From assembly GCA_965246835.1 (NCBI GenBank), contig CBDFFQ010000001.1, positions 2,542,001 to 2,606,000 of the forward strand: a DNA stretch of 64,000 nucleotides, in the 5' to 3' direction. This DNA is from JANPPS01 sp965246835. GTDB lineage: Bacteria > Pseudomonadota > Alphaproteobacteria > Acetobacterales > Acetobacteraceae. The notes beneath the pieces are model-generated. The model was given only the letters and a program-made list of their open reading frames with translations. It had not been told where the DNA came from and did not search any database. How positions within the stretch are numbered: position 1 is the stretch's first letter; every line of letters begins with the position of its first letter. Positions 54,408-62,380 of the stretch are shown in pieces. The position numbers and the translations under genes were made by a program.

Positions 54408-55100
54408 TCAGGAGGGAGTTGCCACCTCCGGGAGCGGCTCACGTCGTGGTCTCCCCGGTCCACGACGTGGTGCAAGAGCCGCAGAGCTTTCCTCAACATC
54501 GACCTGTGACGGTAAACGCCGGACCAACTCGCCCAGCGTACCTTGCAGGTGCTCCACCGTTCGTCGGGTTGCCTGCTCTTCTCCCCGCGCCGTTGCCTCT
54601 GCCTGCCTCGCTGCAGCAACAGCCGCCGCAGCAGCCTGCGTGTCATTCGCACGGTCGCCGCGCTCCTGTTCAAGGTCTCTGGAAAGCGCTGCATACCGCT
54701 CGTCAGCTATCTCCAGCAGTCGGGTCGCCTCGGCGCTGTCATCCTCCAGCTCAGCAACCCGTGCGCGCGCCGCGCCAATTTCCGCCTGGACACGCTGGCC
54801 GGAAAGTTCGGACGCTGCCCTCCACGCAGCGGAGAACGCCGCCCTCAACTCGGATGTCAGACGTTCCTCGGCCGTTGCGAGGCTGTCGGCCACAGCAGGC
54901 GGCAATGCCACCGTAAGCTCAGTGGCCGGCGCTGCATGAGCGCTGACGTTCAGACTGTCCCAGATTGCGGCCAAGCGGTCGGCTCGTCCCGAGCCGATAA
55001 TCGTCCGAAGCGTCCAGCCGGTTATGGTTTTCCCTTTTGTGGTAAGCTCCTCCGCAGCCGCACGCACTTGCTCTTCTGTAATAACTGAAATTGCTGGCAT
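54408..55100 (-). CDS. kfrA: KfrA-like DNA-binding protein
   Basis: A 230-residue protein. The N-terminal 60 residues form the plasmid KfrA DNA-binding domain (ITEEQVRAAAEELTTKGKTI, then WTLRTIIGSGRADRLAAIWDS). A long Ala/Glu/Arg coiled coil (residues 85-200) and a Pro/Arg tail follow. KfrA proteins repress their own promoter, bind DNA as elongated dimers and support plasmid maintenance. AGGAGG lies just before the ATG. A promoter and repeated operator sit immediately upstream. Confidence 0.88.
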   Translation of the reverse strand: MPAISVITEEQVRAAAEELTTKGKTITGWTLRTIIGSGRADRLAAIWDSLNVSAHAAPATELTVALPPAVADSLATAEERLTSELRAAFSAAWRAASELSGQRVQAEIGAARARVAELEDDSAEATRLLEIADERYAALSRDLEQERGDRANDTQAAAAAVAAARQAEATARGEEQATRRTVEHLQGTLGELVRRLPSQVDVEESSAALAPRRGPGRPRREPLPEVATPS

Positions 55101-55112
55101 CCTGGTCCTCCT

Positions 55113-55142
55113 CTAACGTTAGCGAACGTTCGTTAACGTTAG
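55113..55142. promoter_or_regulatory. kfrA operator: repeated AACGTT/GTTAG dyads
   Basis: AACGTTAGCG, AACGTTCGTT and AACGTTAG follow one another with 10-bp periodicity. Together they form a nearly symmetric block between the kfrA promoter -10 and its start. This is the classic layout for KfrA autorepression. Confidence 0.8.
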
Positions 55143-55171
55143 TATATCGTCATGGGCTGGTGCCTCGTCAA
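55141..55171 (-). promoter_or_regulatory. Sigma70-type promoter of kfrA
   Basis: On the minus strand TTGACG (55171-55166) and TATACT (55146-55141) are separated by 19 bp, or by 17 if the -10 is read as GATATA. The -10 directly abuts the operator block. Confidence 0.65.
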
Positions 55172-55219
55172 CAGTATTAAGAATTATTATTCATAGCCCT
55201 AATTTACTCTTATTCATTC

Positions 55220-55235
55220 TCATCGGTGCTGATGG
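55220..55235. repeat. Dyad motif 2, copy 2
   Basis: TCATCGGTGCTGATGG, upstream of the kfrA promoter and downstream of the VWA gene. A GTCCCGGGAC site follows at 55254-55263. Confidence 0.6.
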
Positions 55236-55278
55236 TTTACTGTCCGCGCTATGGTCCCGGGACGGACACACATTCCTC

Positions 55279-56025
55279 CTACCCGTCGGGCAGATGTTCC
55301 AGCAGCAGAACCGCCCCCGGCAACGCCTTCCGCTTCTGCCGCAAAAGCTTCAGCCCGCCCGCCGCAAGGACAGCCAGAGCCTCCAGAAGCTCCCGTAATC
55401 TGTCCACGCTGCCCGCTTCAAAAGGCAGAACACAGCCGCCTGACGCGTCAGCAATCGCATCAAATGCCGACCGATGCTCACGGGCAGAACTGTCTGCCGT
55501 GTCGTGGAGGACGATGACCCGGCAGCCTTTCAAACGCAGAGCCTTGGCTGCTGCAACCGCCTCGGGCAGGGCCTCTTCGAATACGTCACCGATGTACACG
55601 GCCACCTTCAGCCGCTCGACCAACCGCGCTCTGTCCAGAACTTCGACCAAGCGCGTTACACCTCCCTTGCAGCGCACGGATGCCGCCCTGTCCCTGAGGT
55701 GAGCGGCATCAGCAGAGAAGTCCGTCCAGGTGTGAACCTCTGAGCCGCCATGAACGGCGAGACCGACATCCAGCCCGTCAGGCACGGCAGAGAACAGGCT
55801 GTCCGTGACCTGCTTGGCCGTCACCCAAGCCGGTTCCCGACTGGCCGTGGCATCCACCGCCAGCAACAGGCGCGGTCGGCCTGCGTCCAGCGCTGCTCGT
55901 CGGAGGTCGGCTGACGTTGGTTGAACGAGAGCGGGCGGCTTAGCTGCACGTATCCGGTCCAGGGCAGCCGAAGACTTGCCGATAACGGGGAGGCCGCGGC
56001 GAGGAGGTACGACGAGATTGCCCAT
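55279..56025 (-). CDS. VWA-domain-like protein
   Basis: A 248-residue protein. LLLAVDATASREPAW gives a MIDAS-like DxTxS near residue 58, followed by a Rossmann-type alternation (VAVYIGDVFEEALPEA, CRVIVLHDTADSS). VWA proteins bind partner proteins through a metal ion. The ATG at 56025 overlaps the stop of the J-domain gene (TGATG) and has GGGAGG upstream, so the two proteins are made together and probably interact. Confidence 0.75.
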   Translation of the reverse strand: MGNLVVPPRRGLPVIGKSSAALDRIRAAKPPALVQPTSADLRRAALDAGRPRLLLAVDATASREPAWVTAKQVTDSLFSAVPDGLDVGLAVHGGSEVHTWTDFSADAAHLRDRAASVRCKGGVTRLVEVLDRARLVERLKVAVYIGDVFEEALPEAVAAAKALRLKGCRVIVLHDTADSSAREHRSAFDAIADASGGCVLPFEAGSVDRLRELLEALAVLAAGGLKLLRQKRKALPGAVLLLEHLPDG

Positions 56026-57221
56026 CACGCGGCCTCCCTGACGTTCCTGTATGCGTCAGCAACGGCGCGGCTGACCCATGGCGGCAATCCTGATACGTCG
56101 GGATGCACTTTCTTCATGATGGTCCGATATGCGGCTGTCACTTCGTCCCGGGACGCTCCGCGTGTCAGGCCGAGCACCTCCCACGGATCGGATGCTGTCG
56201 TCGCGTCAGCAGGTTCCTCGGCTGCAACGTCGCGCCATGCGGGATGAGCCGCATCTAGGTAGGCTTCGAGGAGGTCAGCGTCCATCCCGTGCTTCTCCGT
56301 TCGAAGCAGACCGAGCAGTTCGACAAGGCGCGGCACTGTTATGTCAGTGAAGGTCGTTTCAGCGGGCCAGCCGCCGAACCCACGACGAAGGTGCCCGTGA
56401 ACACGACCATCGGCATCAACGTCCACGACGATGATATCGCCGTCGTCCCCGGCCTTTTTACGTCGGCCAGAGGTCCGCTTCAGTTGCTCGGTGGGGTCTA
56501 CGCCCAGCCAAACAAGTGCTTCGTCAAGAACCAGCTTTTCCACTTCCTGGGAAACCGATGAAGCGGGTCGCAACATCTGAACCTCCTCTGTCTCCAGGAG
56601 ACCATCGGCTGCCTCGGCCACAACACTGTTCAATTCAATGCAGCGCTGAAGGTCACGCTCCCATGCTTCCGCTGCCAGCGCGCCGATTCGCTTTGCCCCC
56701 GCGTCAGCAGAGCCGTGCATTGCAGCGGCAAGTCTGAATGCCCCATCGGACACCCAAACCGTGCTGCTCTTCTTCACGGCTTGCCATCCTGTCGGTCCGT
56801 TTCCGCCCGTGGGCGTGCCGCCCGTGACAAGCTCCCGCTTGAATGGATGCTCCGGTTCTCTGTCGTCCGCTGCTACCGACGGCTCCCGAGGCGGTGGCGG
56901 CTCGTCCGTGCGCCACAGGTGTGCCGTATCGAGAAGCGTCCACAGAGCTACGTACGCGGGCTGAACGCCACCGTTGGCCGTTTTTGCCGTCGCCCTGCGG
57001 TGCTCGGGAAGGCCATCCGTAGGAACGACGCGCCTGACCAGCGTGTGGGAGATTGCAGGACCGATAAGCGCGTTCTCCCCTCTGACCGGCAACTCGAAAA
57101 TTTCACCCGTCTCGGGATGAACAGCCTCACCTTCGAGCAACAAATCCTGCCGGATGAAGGACACCTGCCGCCGAATAGGCTGACCGAGTCCGGTTGAGAA
57201 TGAAAGTATGTGACGGCTCAT
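56025..57221 (-). CDS. J-domain (DnaJ-like) protein with C-terminal J domain
   Basis: A 398-residue protein. The last 55 residues are a J domain: DPWEVLGLTRGASRDEVTAAYR, then the HPD motif in KKVHPDVSGL. The rest, with acidic and Pro-rich linkers, is unrecognised. J domains recruit and stimulate Hsp70 (DnaK), so this gene may bring host DnaK to an element-specific process such as replication or partition. A GTCCCGGGAC site (56145-56154) lies in the 3' part. Confidence 0.8.
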   Translation of the reverse strand: MSRHILSFSTGLGQPIRRQVSFIRQDLLLEGEAVHPETGEIFELPVRGENALIGPAISHTLVRRVVPTDGLPEHRRATAKTANGGVQPAYVALWTLLDTAHLWRTDEPPPPREPSVAADDREPEHPFKRELVTGGTPTGGNGPTGWQAVKKSSTVWVSDGAFRLAAAMHGSADAGAKRIGALAAEAWERDLQRCIELNSVVAEAADGLLETEEVQMLRPASSVSQEVEKLVLDEALVWLGVDPTEQLKRTSGRRKKAGDDGDIIVVDVDADGRVHGHLRRGFGGWPAETTFTDITVPRLVELLGLLRTEKHGMDADLLEAYLDAAHPAWRDVAAEEPADATTASDPWEVLGLTRGASRDEVTAAYRTIMKKVHPDVSGLPPWVSRAVADAYRNVREAA

Positions 57222-57249
57222 GATGGTTCTCCCGGATTGCGGAAGAGAA

Positions 57250-57265
57250 CCATCGGTGGCGATGG
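57250..57265. repeat. Dyad motif 2, copy 3 (divergent promoter region)
   Basis: CCATCGGTGGCGATGG, 28 bp upstream of the J-domain gene start, in the gap shared with the divergent HTH gene. Confidence 0.55.
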
Positions 57266-57326
57266 ATTAACTGCTTCCAGTCCAGAATGTCATGGATGAA
57301 CGGCGTGTGTCAGCTGTTCTGTTCAC

Positions 57327-57348
57327 CTAGCGCAATATATGTTGCTAG
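57327..57348. promoter_or_regulatory. AT-rich imperfect dyad in the divergent gap
   Basis: CTAGCGCAA and TTGCTAG flank an AT-rich centre (TATATG) about 40 bp before the HTH gene. Possible operator for the HTH protein or the element regulator. Confidence 0.4.
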
Positions 57349-57384
57349 CTGCATTTGTTACCGGGCGCTGATACGCTGTTGTCG

Positions 57385-58074
57385 ATGACAAACGCGAGCA
57401 AAGATACTGTTCTGCTTTCAACGACCGAGGCTGCGGAGCTTGCCGGTGTGAGTCAGCAGGCACTCAATCTGTGGATCCACCGCGGTCTTCCCGGTGCCCG
57501 TCGGCTGGGTGGGTCGTGGGGCATTGAGCGGGAGCAGTTCGAGGCGTTCCTGCGCCATCGCGCCGCCCACTGCGCAAAGAACTGGTATCGCAGCTTCGGG
57601 AAAGCCGCGGTCGAGGCCCCGGGGTCAGACCCCTCCGTCTCTCAGGACTTCATCACCATTGCCGATGCAGTCCGGCACAGCGGGTTTACGAAGAGTGCCG
57701 TTGAGGGGTGGGTCAAGAGGGGCGTGGTGTCTGCCGTGCATGTCGGAACCAGGCGCTGGCTGCTCAGCCGGGCATCACTGGATGCGTGGCTGCTGCGGCG
57801 GACCGAAGAGCCGAACCTGCCCGGGCACATCACGGTCGGGAAGGCAGCGGAGCAGGCGGGCACCGACAGGGACACCATACGGAAGTGGCTGAAGCGAGGG
57901 CAGGTAGCGGGGACAACCGTTGACGGGAACAAAATGGTGGAGAGTGCGTCGCTGGAAGCGTGGCTGGTCAGGCGGGCACATCATTACAGGCGACGTCCCG
58001 AGTGGATAGGCGGCAAAGGCAGGAAGCGGGTCAGCGCCTCAGTCCAGCACCGAACTGAAGTCCGGCCGCAGTAG
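57385..58074 (+). CDS. Protein with three helix-turn-helix (excisionase/MerR-like) modules
   Basis: A 229-residue protein containing three similar HTH units: LLSTTEAAELAGVSQQALNL with WIHRGLPGARRLG; FITIADAVRHSGFTKSAVEG with WVKRGVVSAVHVG; and HITVGKAAEQAGTDRDTIRK with WLKRGQVAGTTVDG. Each ends in a residue run selecting a short helix (SLDAWLLRR, SLEAWLVRR). Three tandem modules imply binding to an extended or repeated DNA site. Single-module relatives act as excisionases or regulators; the triple form is unusual. Start set at the ATG 57385. Confidence 0.75.
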   Translation: MTNASKDTVLLSTTEAAELAGVSQQALNLWIHRGLPGARRLGGSWGIEREQFEAFLRHRAAHCAKNWYRSFGKAAVEAPGSDPSVSQDFITIADAVRHSGFTKSAVEGWVKRGVVSAVHVGTRRWLLSRASLDAWLLRRTEEPNLPGHITVGKAAEQAGTDRDTIRKWLKRGQVAGTTVDGNKMVESASLEAWLVRRAHHYRRRPEWIGGKGRKRVSASVQHRTEVRPQ

Positions 58075-58797
58075 ATAGCGCTGAGGTGCAAACCGCAGAT
58101 GCCTGACTACAGGGAGCTGCGGGTCGCGGGAGATGGGCAGCGTGACCGAGAAGTTCCGCACCACGACGTGGCAAACATCACCCCGGACTTCGAAACGGAA
58201 CGGGTCGCTCCAGAACGGCATGTTTTCAGCGGACGGTGCGGGTGCGTCACCCCCGAGGACCATCTGGGACATCGCAGGTATATCCCGCAGGAATCTGTCG
58301 GGTGCGAAGAACTGCCTCCGCGCCAGAATGCCGGCAGGCGTGAAAGCGACCTTGTAGCCAAACCTTGCGACCATCGCGAGATAGCCCACCGAAAACGCAG
58401 CAACGCTCACACGCTCCGTTAGCTTACCTTTGCCTCTGAAAACCGAACGGTTCATCAGCGCTCGCAATGACGCGTCGTAGAAGCTGCCCTTCCACCCGTT
58501 GCAGCCGTTGCCCTGCGTTCGCCGCCCTTTCACGGTCAGCGGCGCGCTGCACAGCAGGATGTGGCCGCTGCGCATGCTGGCCGAAAGGCTTGCCTTCACG
58601 AACTGAGGGTCATCGGCCAGGGCTTGCCGCGGAACGATGTGCTCAAGGCTGAATGCACTGCGTTGAAGGAGGCGGCCACAAACACAACAGCGCAGGCGGT
58701 CGGCCTCTACGGGCCCGCTGACCGCTTCCAGGTCTGCCCGCATCTCATGCCAGAGCTTGTCCGTTCGGGCCGCGGTAAGCAGGTTCATCTCGCCCAT
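58039..58797 (-). CDS. HNH endonuclease-like protein
   Basis: A 252-residue protein. RCCVCGRLLQRSAFSLEHIVPRQA has a Cys pair and the His-containing core of an HNH nuclease. NGCNGWKGSFYD supplies the later Asn and Cys. The C-terminal 120 residues are unrecognised. The start is ATG 58797, or 58788, which overlaps the relaxase stop (ATGA). Its 3' end overlaps the end of the HTH gene by 36 bp, tail to tail. Confidence 0.75.
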   Translation of the reverse strand: MGEMNLLTAARTDKLWHEMRADLEAVSGPVEADRLRCCVCGRLLQRSAFSLEHIVPRQALADDPQFVKASLSASMRSGHILLCSAPLTVKGRRTQGNGCNGWKGSFYDASLRALMNRSVFRGKGKLTERVSVAAFSVGYLAMVARFGYKVAFTPAGILARRQFFAPDRFLRDIPAMSQMVLGGDAPAPSAENMPFWSDPFRFEVRGDVCHVVVRNFSVTLPISRDPQLPVVRHLRFAPQRYLLRPDFSSVLD

Positions 58798-60710
58798 GGC
58801 GGCACCGGAACATATGCGGGAGCCTCATCGAGCACTGCCCAATCAAAACCGAGGCCGGCTGCTTCCTCCCGCAACTCAGCCTGCTCCTCATCGCTGAGGG
58901 GACAATCCAACACCTTAATACCTTGCCTGAGCAGTTCCCGCGCCGCAGCAACCCTGAACTCCGGGTCGCCATCCACCTCGACTGCTTGCCAGCCACGCCG
59001 GGCGACGCAGGCGACCAACTCGGCAACGGCGACGTCGTCCGCCGGACCTTTGACGGTTATCTTGTCGCCTGTATCCAGAATTTGCGTGCCGCTCCACAGG
59101 GTCAGCATCACGTATTTGCCGTCCTCCTCAACGTCCACACGCCTGAGCGCCAGCACGGCCTCCACGGGCAGGTAATCAACCAGTTTGTATGTACGTTTCA
59201 CGACCAGCGCGAGAAAGCGCAGCCGGCGTTCCCTGACGGTCTTGGGGTCCTCGGCACAGCGCAGCGACACCTTGGGGCTACCTTCAGGCGCAGGACGGAT
59301 GTCAAAGCGGTCGATGCTGCGGAGTGCCGCACCAAGCCACTCATCGCGCTGATGCCGTCGAAAATGCTGTTCGAGTGATGCGGCCTCAAGAAGCTTCTTC
59401 AGGCGCGCTGCTCGCCTGTTCTCTGCTTCCTCGGCTTCGGCACCGCCCGCTCCACTTCTATCTTCTCGGCCAGCGTTGCCTCGTCCGCCTGCCGTGCTGC
59501 TCTGGGCGAGGCGATACGCAGCAGTGCGTTCAGCAGCTGCTTCACTTCCCGCAGTTCCTGCACTTGCTCCGTCAGTAACGCCTCTATCCTGTCGAGTGAC
59601 GTTGCTCCGTCCGTCGCCTCGGCTCTGTCCAGCAGCGACATCAATCTGCTCACCCCGCTTCCCGCGTCGAGCGCTGCCGCGACCGGCGGGGTCATCCCGC
59701 GCCTGTCCAACTCTCTGAGCTGTGCCGGCTCGCCAATACCTGCGAGAAACTCGTCGTACTCGCCCGTTCCCCAAATCCTGTTCTGCGATTTGCCCTGTAT
59801 CATCGTGTTCCTCCCCTTGGAGCGGTTTCCAGCCGCCCATCCATGTTTCGGCTTCTCCGAGCTTCACCTTCAGCAGCCTGTGCAGCGCGCCGGCATACGA
59901 CCAGTTGCCCGCGCGGCTTTGAACCTCGATTATCCAGCGGCTGTCTTTCCGTCCCGGGACGGTCCGCAGGCCGTATTCGGCAAGCGATGCTGCGAATGCC
60001 TCAGGTCCGTCGCTGAGCATGCGGCATTCCCGCACCTGGTCAGCAATCTCCGGCAACGTCCGTTCTGCGAGTTTTTGCGTTTCCTTGTCGTCTTCGTCCT
60101 TGCAACGGCTCGCCCGACGCTTCACCGCCTGCACTTGGTGAGTTGTGTAGGCGGCCTGCGGTTCTGCCTTCACGTTTAGGCCGTCGCCAATCAACAAGTC
60201 TGCATCGTCCTCCCGCCCTTCAGCACGCAGGCGCTCGATGATGATGCGGTTGAACGCGCCCTGAACAATGCTGTGGCCCCAGCGAGCTTCGAGGACGCGG
60301 CTAACCTTCTCCTGCCGCGCGTAACTCCAGCGGCTACTGAGCACGCGACCGTTTGTTGGGTTCACCTCCGGCACCAGCACGTGCAGGTGGAATTCTGAAG
60401 CCGCATCGTGCAGCCGCCGTTTCTGATGGCCCACGACTACGGCATCATCTTCGCTAAAGCCGAATTCCAGCGCGAGGTCCGTCACCGCTTCCGCCATTTG
60501 CGCACGGGTGGGTGTCTCGCGCGGAGCTATCTTGAAATGCCGAATCCCGTATGTCCGCCGCCAATGGCGCGCGTCATCAACGGCATCATACAGGGCCTGT
60601 TCGCTCCCTTGCAGAACGACAATCCGCTCGTTCGCCGTGCCATGGAATACGTGGTCAGCCGTGGCTTTCGCACCCTTCGAAGCCAGCAGGCGGGCGCTCT
60701 GGACAATCAC
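58785..60710 (-). CDS. Relaxase/mobilization protein with LPD7-like C-terminus
   Basis: A 641-residue protein. The relaxase region (residues 1-180) contains FHLHVLVPEVNPTNGRVLSS with the metal-binding His pair, and RWSYARQEKVSRVLEARWGH. The middle (about 300-440) is Gly/Arg/Ala-rich and low in complexity, exactly where another ORF is nested. The C-terminus (550-640) has a large polyvalent-type domain (VAELVACVARRGWQAVEVDG). It nicks oriT and leads the strand into the recipient. It overlaps the MobC-like gene by 4 bp. A GTCCCGGGAC site is at 59951-59960. Confidence 0.85.
   Translation of the reverse strand: MIVQSARLLASKGAKATADHVFHGTANERIVVLQGSEQALYDAVDDARHWRRTYGIRHFKIAPRETPTRAQMAEAVTDLALEFGFSEDDAVVVGHQKRRLHDAASEFHLHVLVPEVNPTNGRVLSSRWSYARQEKVSRVLEARWGHSIVQGAFNRIIIERLRAEGREDDADLLIGDGLNVKAEPQAAYTTHQVQAVKRRASRCKDEDDKETQKLAERTLPEIADQVRECRMLSDGPEAFAASLAEYGLRTVPGRKDSRWIIEVQSRAGNWSYAGALHRLLKVKLGEAETWMGGWKPLQGEEHDDTGQIAEQDLGNGRVRRVSRRYWRAGTAQRVGQARDDPAGRGSARRGKRGEQIDVAAGQSRGDGRSNVTRQDRGVTDGASAGTAGSEAAAERTAAYRLAQSSTAGGRGNAGREDRSGAGGAEAEEAENRRAARLKKLLEAASLEQHFRRHQRDEWLGAALRSIDRFDIRPAPEGSPKVSLRCAEDPKTVRERRLRFLALVVKRTYKLVDYLPVEAVLALRRVDVEEDGKYVMLTLWSGTQILDTGDKITVKGPADDVAVAELVACVARRGWQAVEVDGDPEFRVAAARELLRQGIKVLDCPLSDEEQAELREEAAGLGFDWAVLDEAPAYVPVPPWAR
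59399..59803 (-). CDS. ORF nested in the relaxase gene, different frame, own ribosome site
   Basis: A 134-residue frame fully inside the relaxase gene on the same strand. GGGGAGG lies 6 nt before its ATG (59803). The product (MIQGKSQNRIWGTGEYDEFL...) looks like a real protein: a folded N-terminus, then an amphipathic helix (LDRIEALLTEQVQELREVKQ) and a basic tail. The relaxase frame over the same bases is a low-complexity Arg/Gly/Ala linker. In IncQ plasmids mobB is likewise nested inside mobA, so an accessory mobilization protein is a fair guess. Confidence 0.65.
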   Translation of the reverse strand: MIQGKSQNRIWGTGEYDEFLAGIGEPAQLRELDRRGMTPPVAAALDAGSGVSRLMSLLDRAEATDGATSLDRIEALLTEQVQELREVKQLLNALLRIASPRAARQADEATLAEKIEVERAVPKPRKQRTGEQRA

Positions 60711-61171
60711 CGCAGCCCCCTTGGCCGTAACAGCGCGGTAAGCTCACCCCGCAGCCCGTCCAGAGCCGTGTGTGCATCCCGCACTGCCTTAGACAGCGCC
60801 TCGGCATCCACGGCTTGCCCGGCCTTGGCAGCCGCATTTGCGTGCGCCATGGCCTGGTTGAGATTGCTGCCCACGCCGCTCCCGATATCCCGCCGAAGCC
60901 GCGCAATCTCGGCAAGCACCTCATCCGACAGCCGTGGCGTACTCTCCCCCTCAGCAGCCGAAAGCAGAAGCCCTCGCGACCATGATGAGAGGTCAGGATA
61001 TCCCGCCCGCCTGGATGCTGCGGTCAGCCGGATCTTCTCACTCGGTAGAACCCTGAAGCGAACAAACCCGCTTCGGAAAGCCCTGACTGACGGCGGACGG
61101 CCACCACGATCACGCTTCGTCGCGGGCTTCCCATCCGGTAACGCGAAGGGGTCGGACAGCCAATCTGCCAT
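60707..61171 (-). CDS. MobC-like relaxosome protein
   Basis: A 154-residue protein. RAFRSGFVRFRVLPSEKIRLTAASRRAGY is a ribbon-helix-helix-like DNA-binding start, and LRRDIGSGVGSNLNQAMAHANAAA is the MobC signature (I/V-G-x-N-L-N-Q). It binds oriT beside the relaxase. The ATG at 61171 follows the upstream stop by one base (TGACATG), indicating coupling; an ATG at 61192 is the alternative. Confidence 0.82.
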   Translation of the reverse strand: MADWLSDPFALPDGKPATKRDRGGRPPSVRAFRSGFVRFRVLPSEKIRLTAASRRAGYPDLSSWSRGLLLSAAEGESTPRLSDEVLAEIARLRRDIGSGVGSNLNQAMAHANAAAKAGQAVDAEALSKAVRDAHTALDGLRGELTALLRPRGLR

Positions 61172-61172
61172 G

Positions 61173-61604
61173 TCAGGGAGCCGGGCTTTCATGACCGCCG
61201 GTTCCGTGGTCACCTGAGTTACTGAGCACCTCCACAGGCGGCGTGACACCATAGGTGCGGGCGTGCGTGAGGTAGCCGTAAAGCGCACACTCCACAGCGT
61301 AGCCCCAGTTAACCGCTGTCTGGAGGTTTTCAGCGTAATGATTGAAAACACGGACCGCGGGCGACATTGTTTCCTCGTCAACGTGGGCCTGGCATAGCGT
61401 GACTGCCCCAGCGTCAGCTGGCTCCTCAGTGCCTGCAACCCGCCCCATGTCGGCGAAGACGGGCCGAAGAAGTTCAAGCAAAGGCTCGGGCGTATTCTCG
61501 TCCATCCAGCGGGGTAGGTTTTCGGCGATGTACCTGACCGTCTCCGGCGGAACCGCTGGCACGCTGCCGTCAACCGTTTCATTGCTGCTTATTCCTGTCG
61601 TCAT
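61173..61604 (-). CDS. Hypothetical acidic protein at the head of the mob operon
   Basis: A 143-residue protein (MTTGISSNETVDGSVP...), acidic and helical, with AAGGAGAG before the ATG at 61604. The pattern ETVRYIAENLPRWMDENTPE suggests a soluble helical domain. It is the first gene of a run that continues with MobC, relaxase and HNH. A GTCCCGGGAC site (61641-61650) lies 36 bp upstream. Confidence 0.65.
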   Translation of the reverse strand: MTTGISSNETVDGSVPAVPPETVRYIAENLPRWMDENTPEPLLELLRPVFADMGRVAGTEEPADAGAVTLCQAHVDEETMSPAVRVFNHYAENLQTAVNWGYAVECALYGYLTHARTYGVTPPVEVLSNSGDHGTGGHESPAP

Positions 61605-61995
61605 AGCCCACTCTCCTTCATGCGGAGCGGCATCAGTGCCGTCCCGGGACGGATGAGAAGACCGATACCTGCTTGACCGCTCAGGGCCGCTCAGGCGGGG
61701 GTTCCACAGGGGCGCAGCCCTTTGGCGAGTTGTTCTGTGGCACACGGAACATGCCTCGCAATCCCTGATAGTCTTCACCATCCGTGTTACTGAGGATAGT
61801 CGGCCCGTACGCAAATTACCGGTGAAATCGTATTATGGAAGTAATTGGGTTCCGTCCCGGGACAGAAGAGGCTGACTGTGTTTAACTGAGGCTTGCGGTC
61901 TTCCATGCCGTACGGTGTGTCACCCACGCGGTATTTTACGATGGCCGAGGGTGCGGTGTCGGGACGTTGAAAGCCATCGGTGCTGATGGGGATAG
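61605..61995. other. Intergenic region with dispersed palindromes; candidate oriT location
   Basis: About 390 bp without a convincing gene. It contains two exact GTCCCGGGAC sites (61641-61650, 61854-61863) and one copy of dyad motif 2 (61974-61989, CCATCGGTGCTGATGG). A minus-strand frame ending at 61787 (about 70 codons) is possible but weak. The place directly upstream of mobC-relaxase is where oriT is often found; I see no nic site that I can name. Confidence 0.5.
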
Positions 61996-62295
61996 TCAAC
62001 CATCGCCGTGGAGAAGGAGTGCCCATCCCGGAACGAGGGAGCCGACTAGAGGGCCGGGGCCGTGGGCATCTTCGCAGAGGTAGATGGAGACCTGCCGTCC
62101 TCGGCAGCCGTTGCACCGCAATCGTATCATCGTATCGGCCACGGTCTGGCCGTTCAGCTCAGGGTTGGTGTCCAGCATCAGGCGCACGGGATGAGGAGTG
62201 GAATGGCCGCAGCCGCAGCGCACGTATAACCAGCGAGCACGGATGCTGCCCAGCGTGCAGGCAAGGGCGACAGAGCGGTCGAAGGGTGGTGACAT
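61996..62295 (-). CDS. Small zinc-ribbon-like hypothetical protein
   Basis: A 99-residue protein. VRCGCGHSTPHP and LRCNGCRGRQVS supply two Cys pairs that could bind zinc. The start at 62295 (MSPPFDRSVALACTLG) lacks a clear ribosome site; a GTG at 62331 would add 12 residues. Divergent from the gene at 62432. Confidence 0.55.
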   Translation of the reverse strand: MSPPFDRSVALACTLGSIRARWLYVRCGCGHSTPHPVRLMLDTNPELNGQTVADTMIRLRCNGCRGRQVSIYLCEDAHGPGPLVGSLVPGWALLLHGDG

Positions 62296-62380
62296 AGACA
62301 AGAACGTATCAGGAACTGCTAAGATTGCCACCTTCGAGGAAGCTGCACAGGCTCAAGCCTCCGGGGCCTGCTTGCTGAAC

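Noticed and set aside
61787..61990. Minus-strand frame of about 70 codons before the mob operon
   Set aside because: No start with a ribosome site and it overlaps two palindromic sites; more likely a regulatory region.
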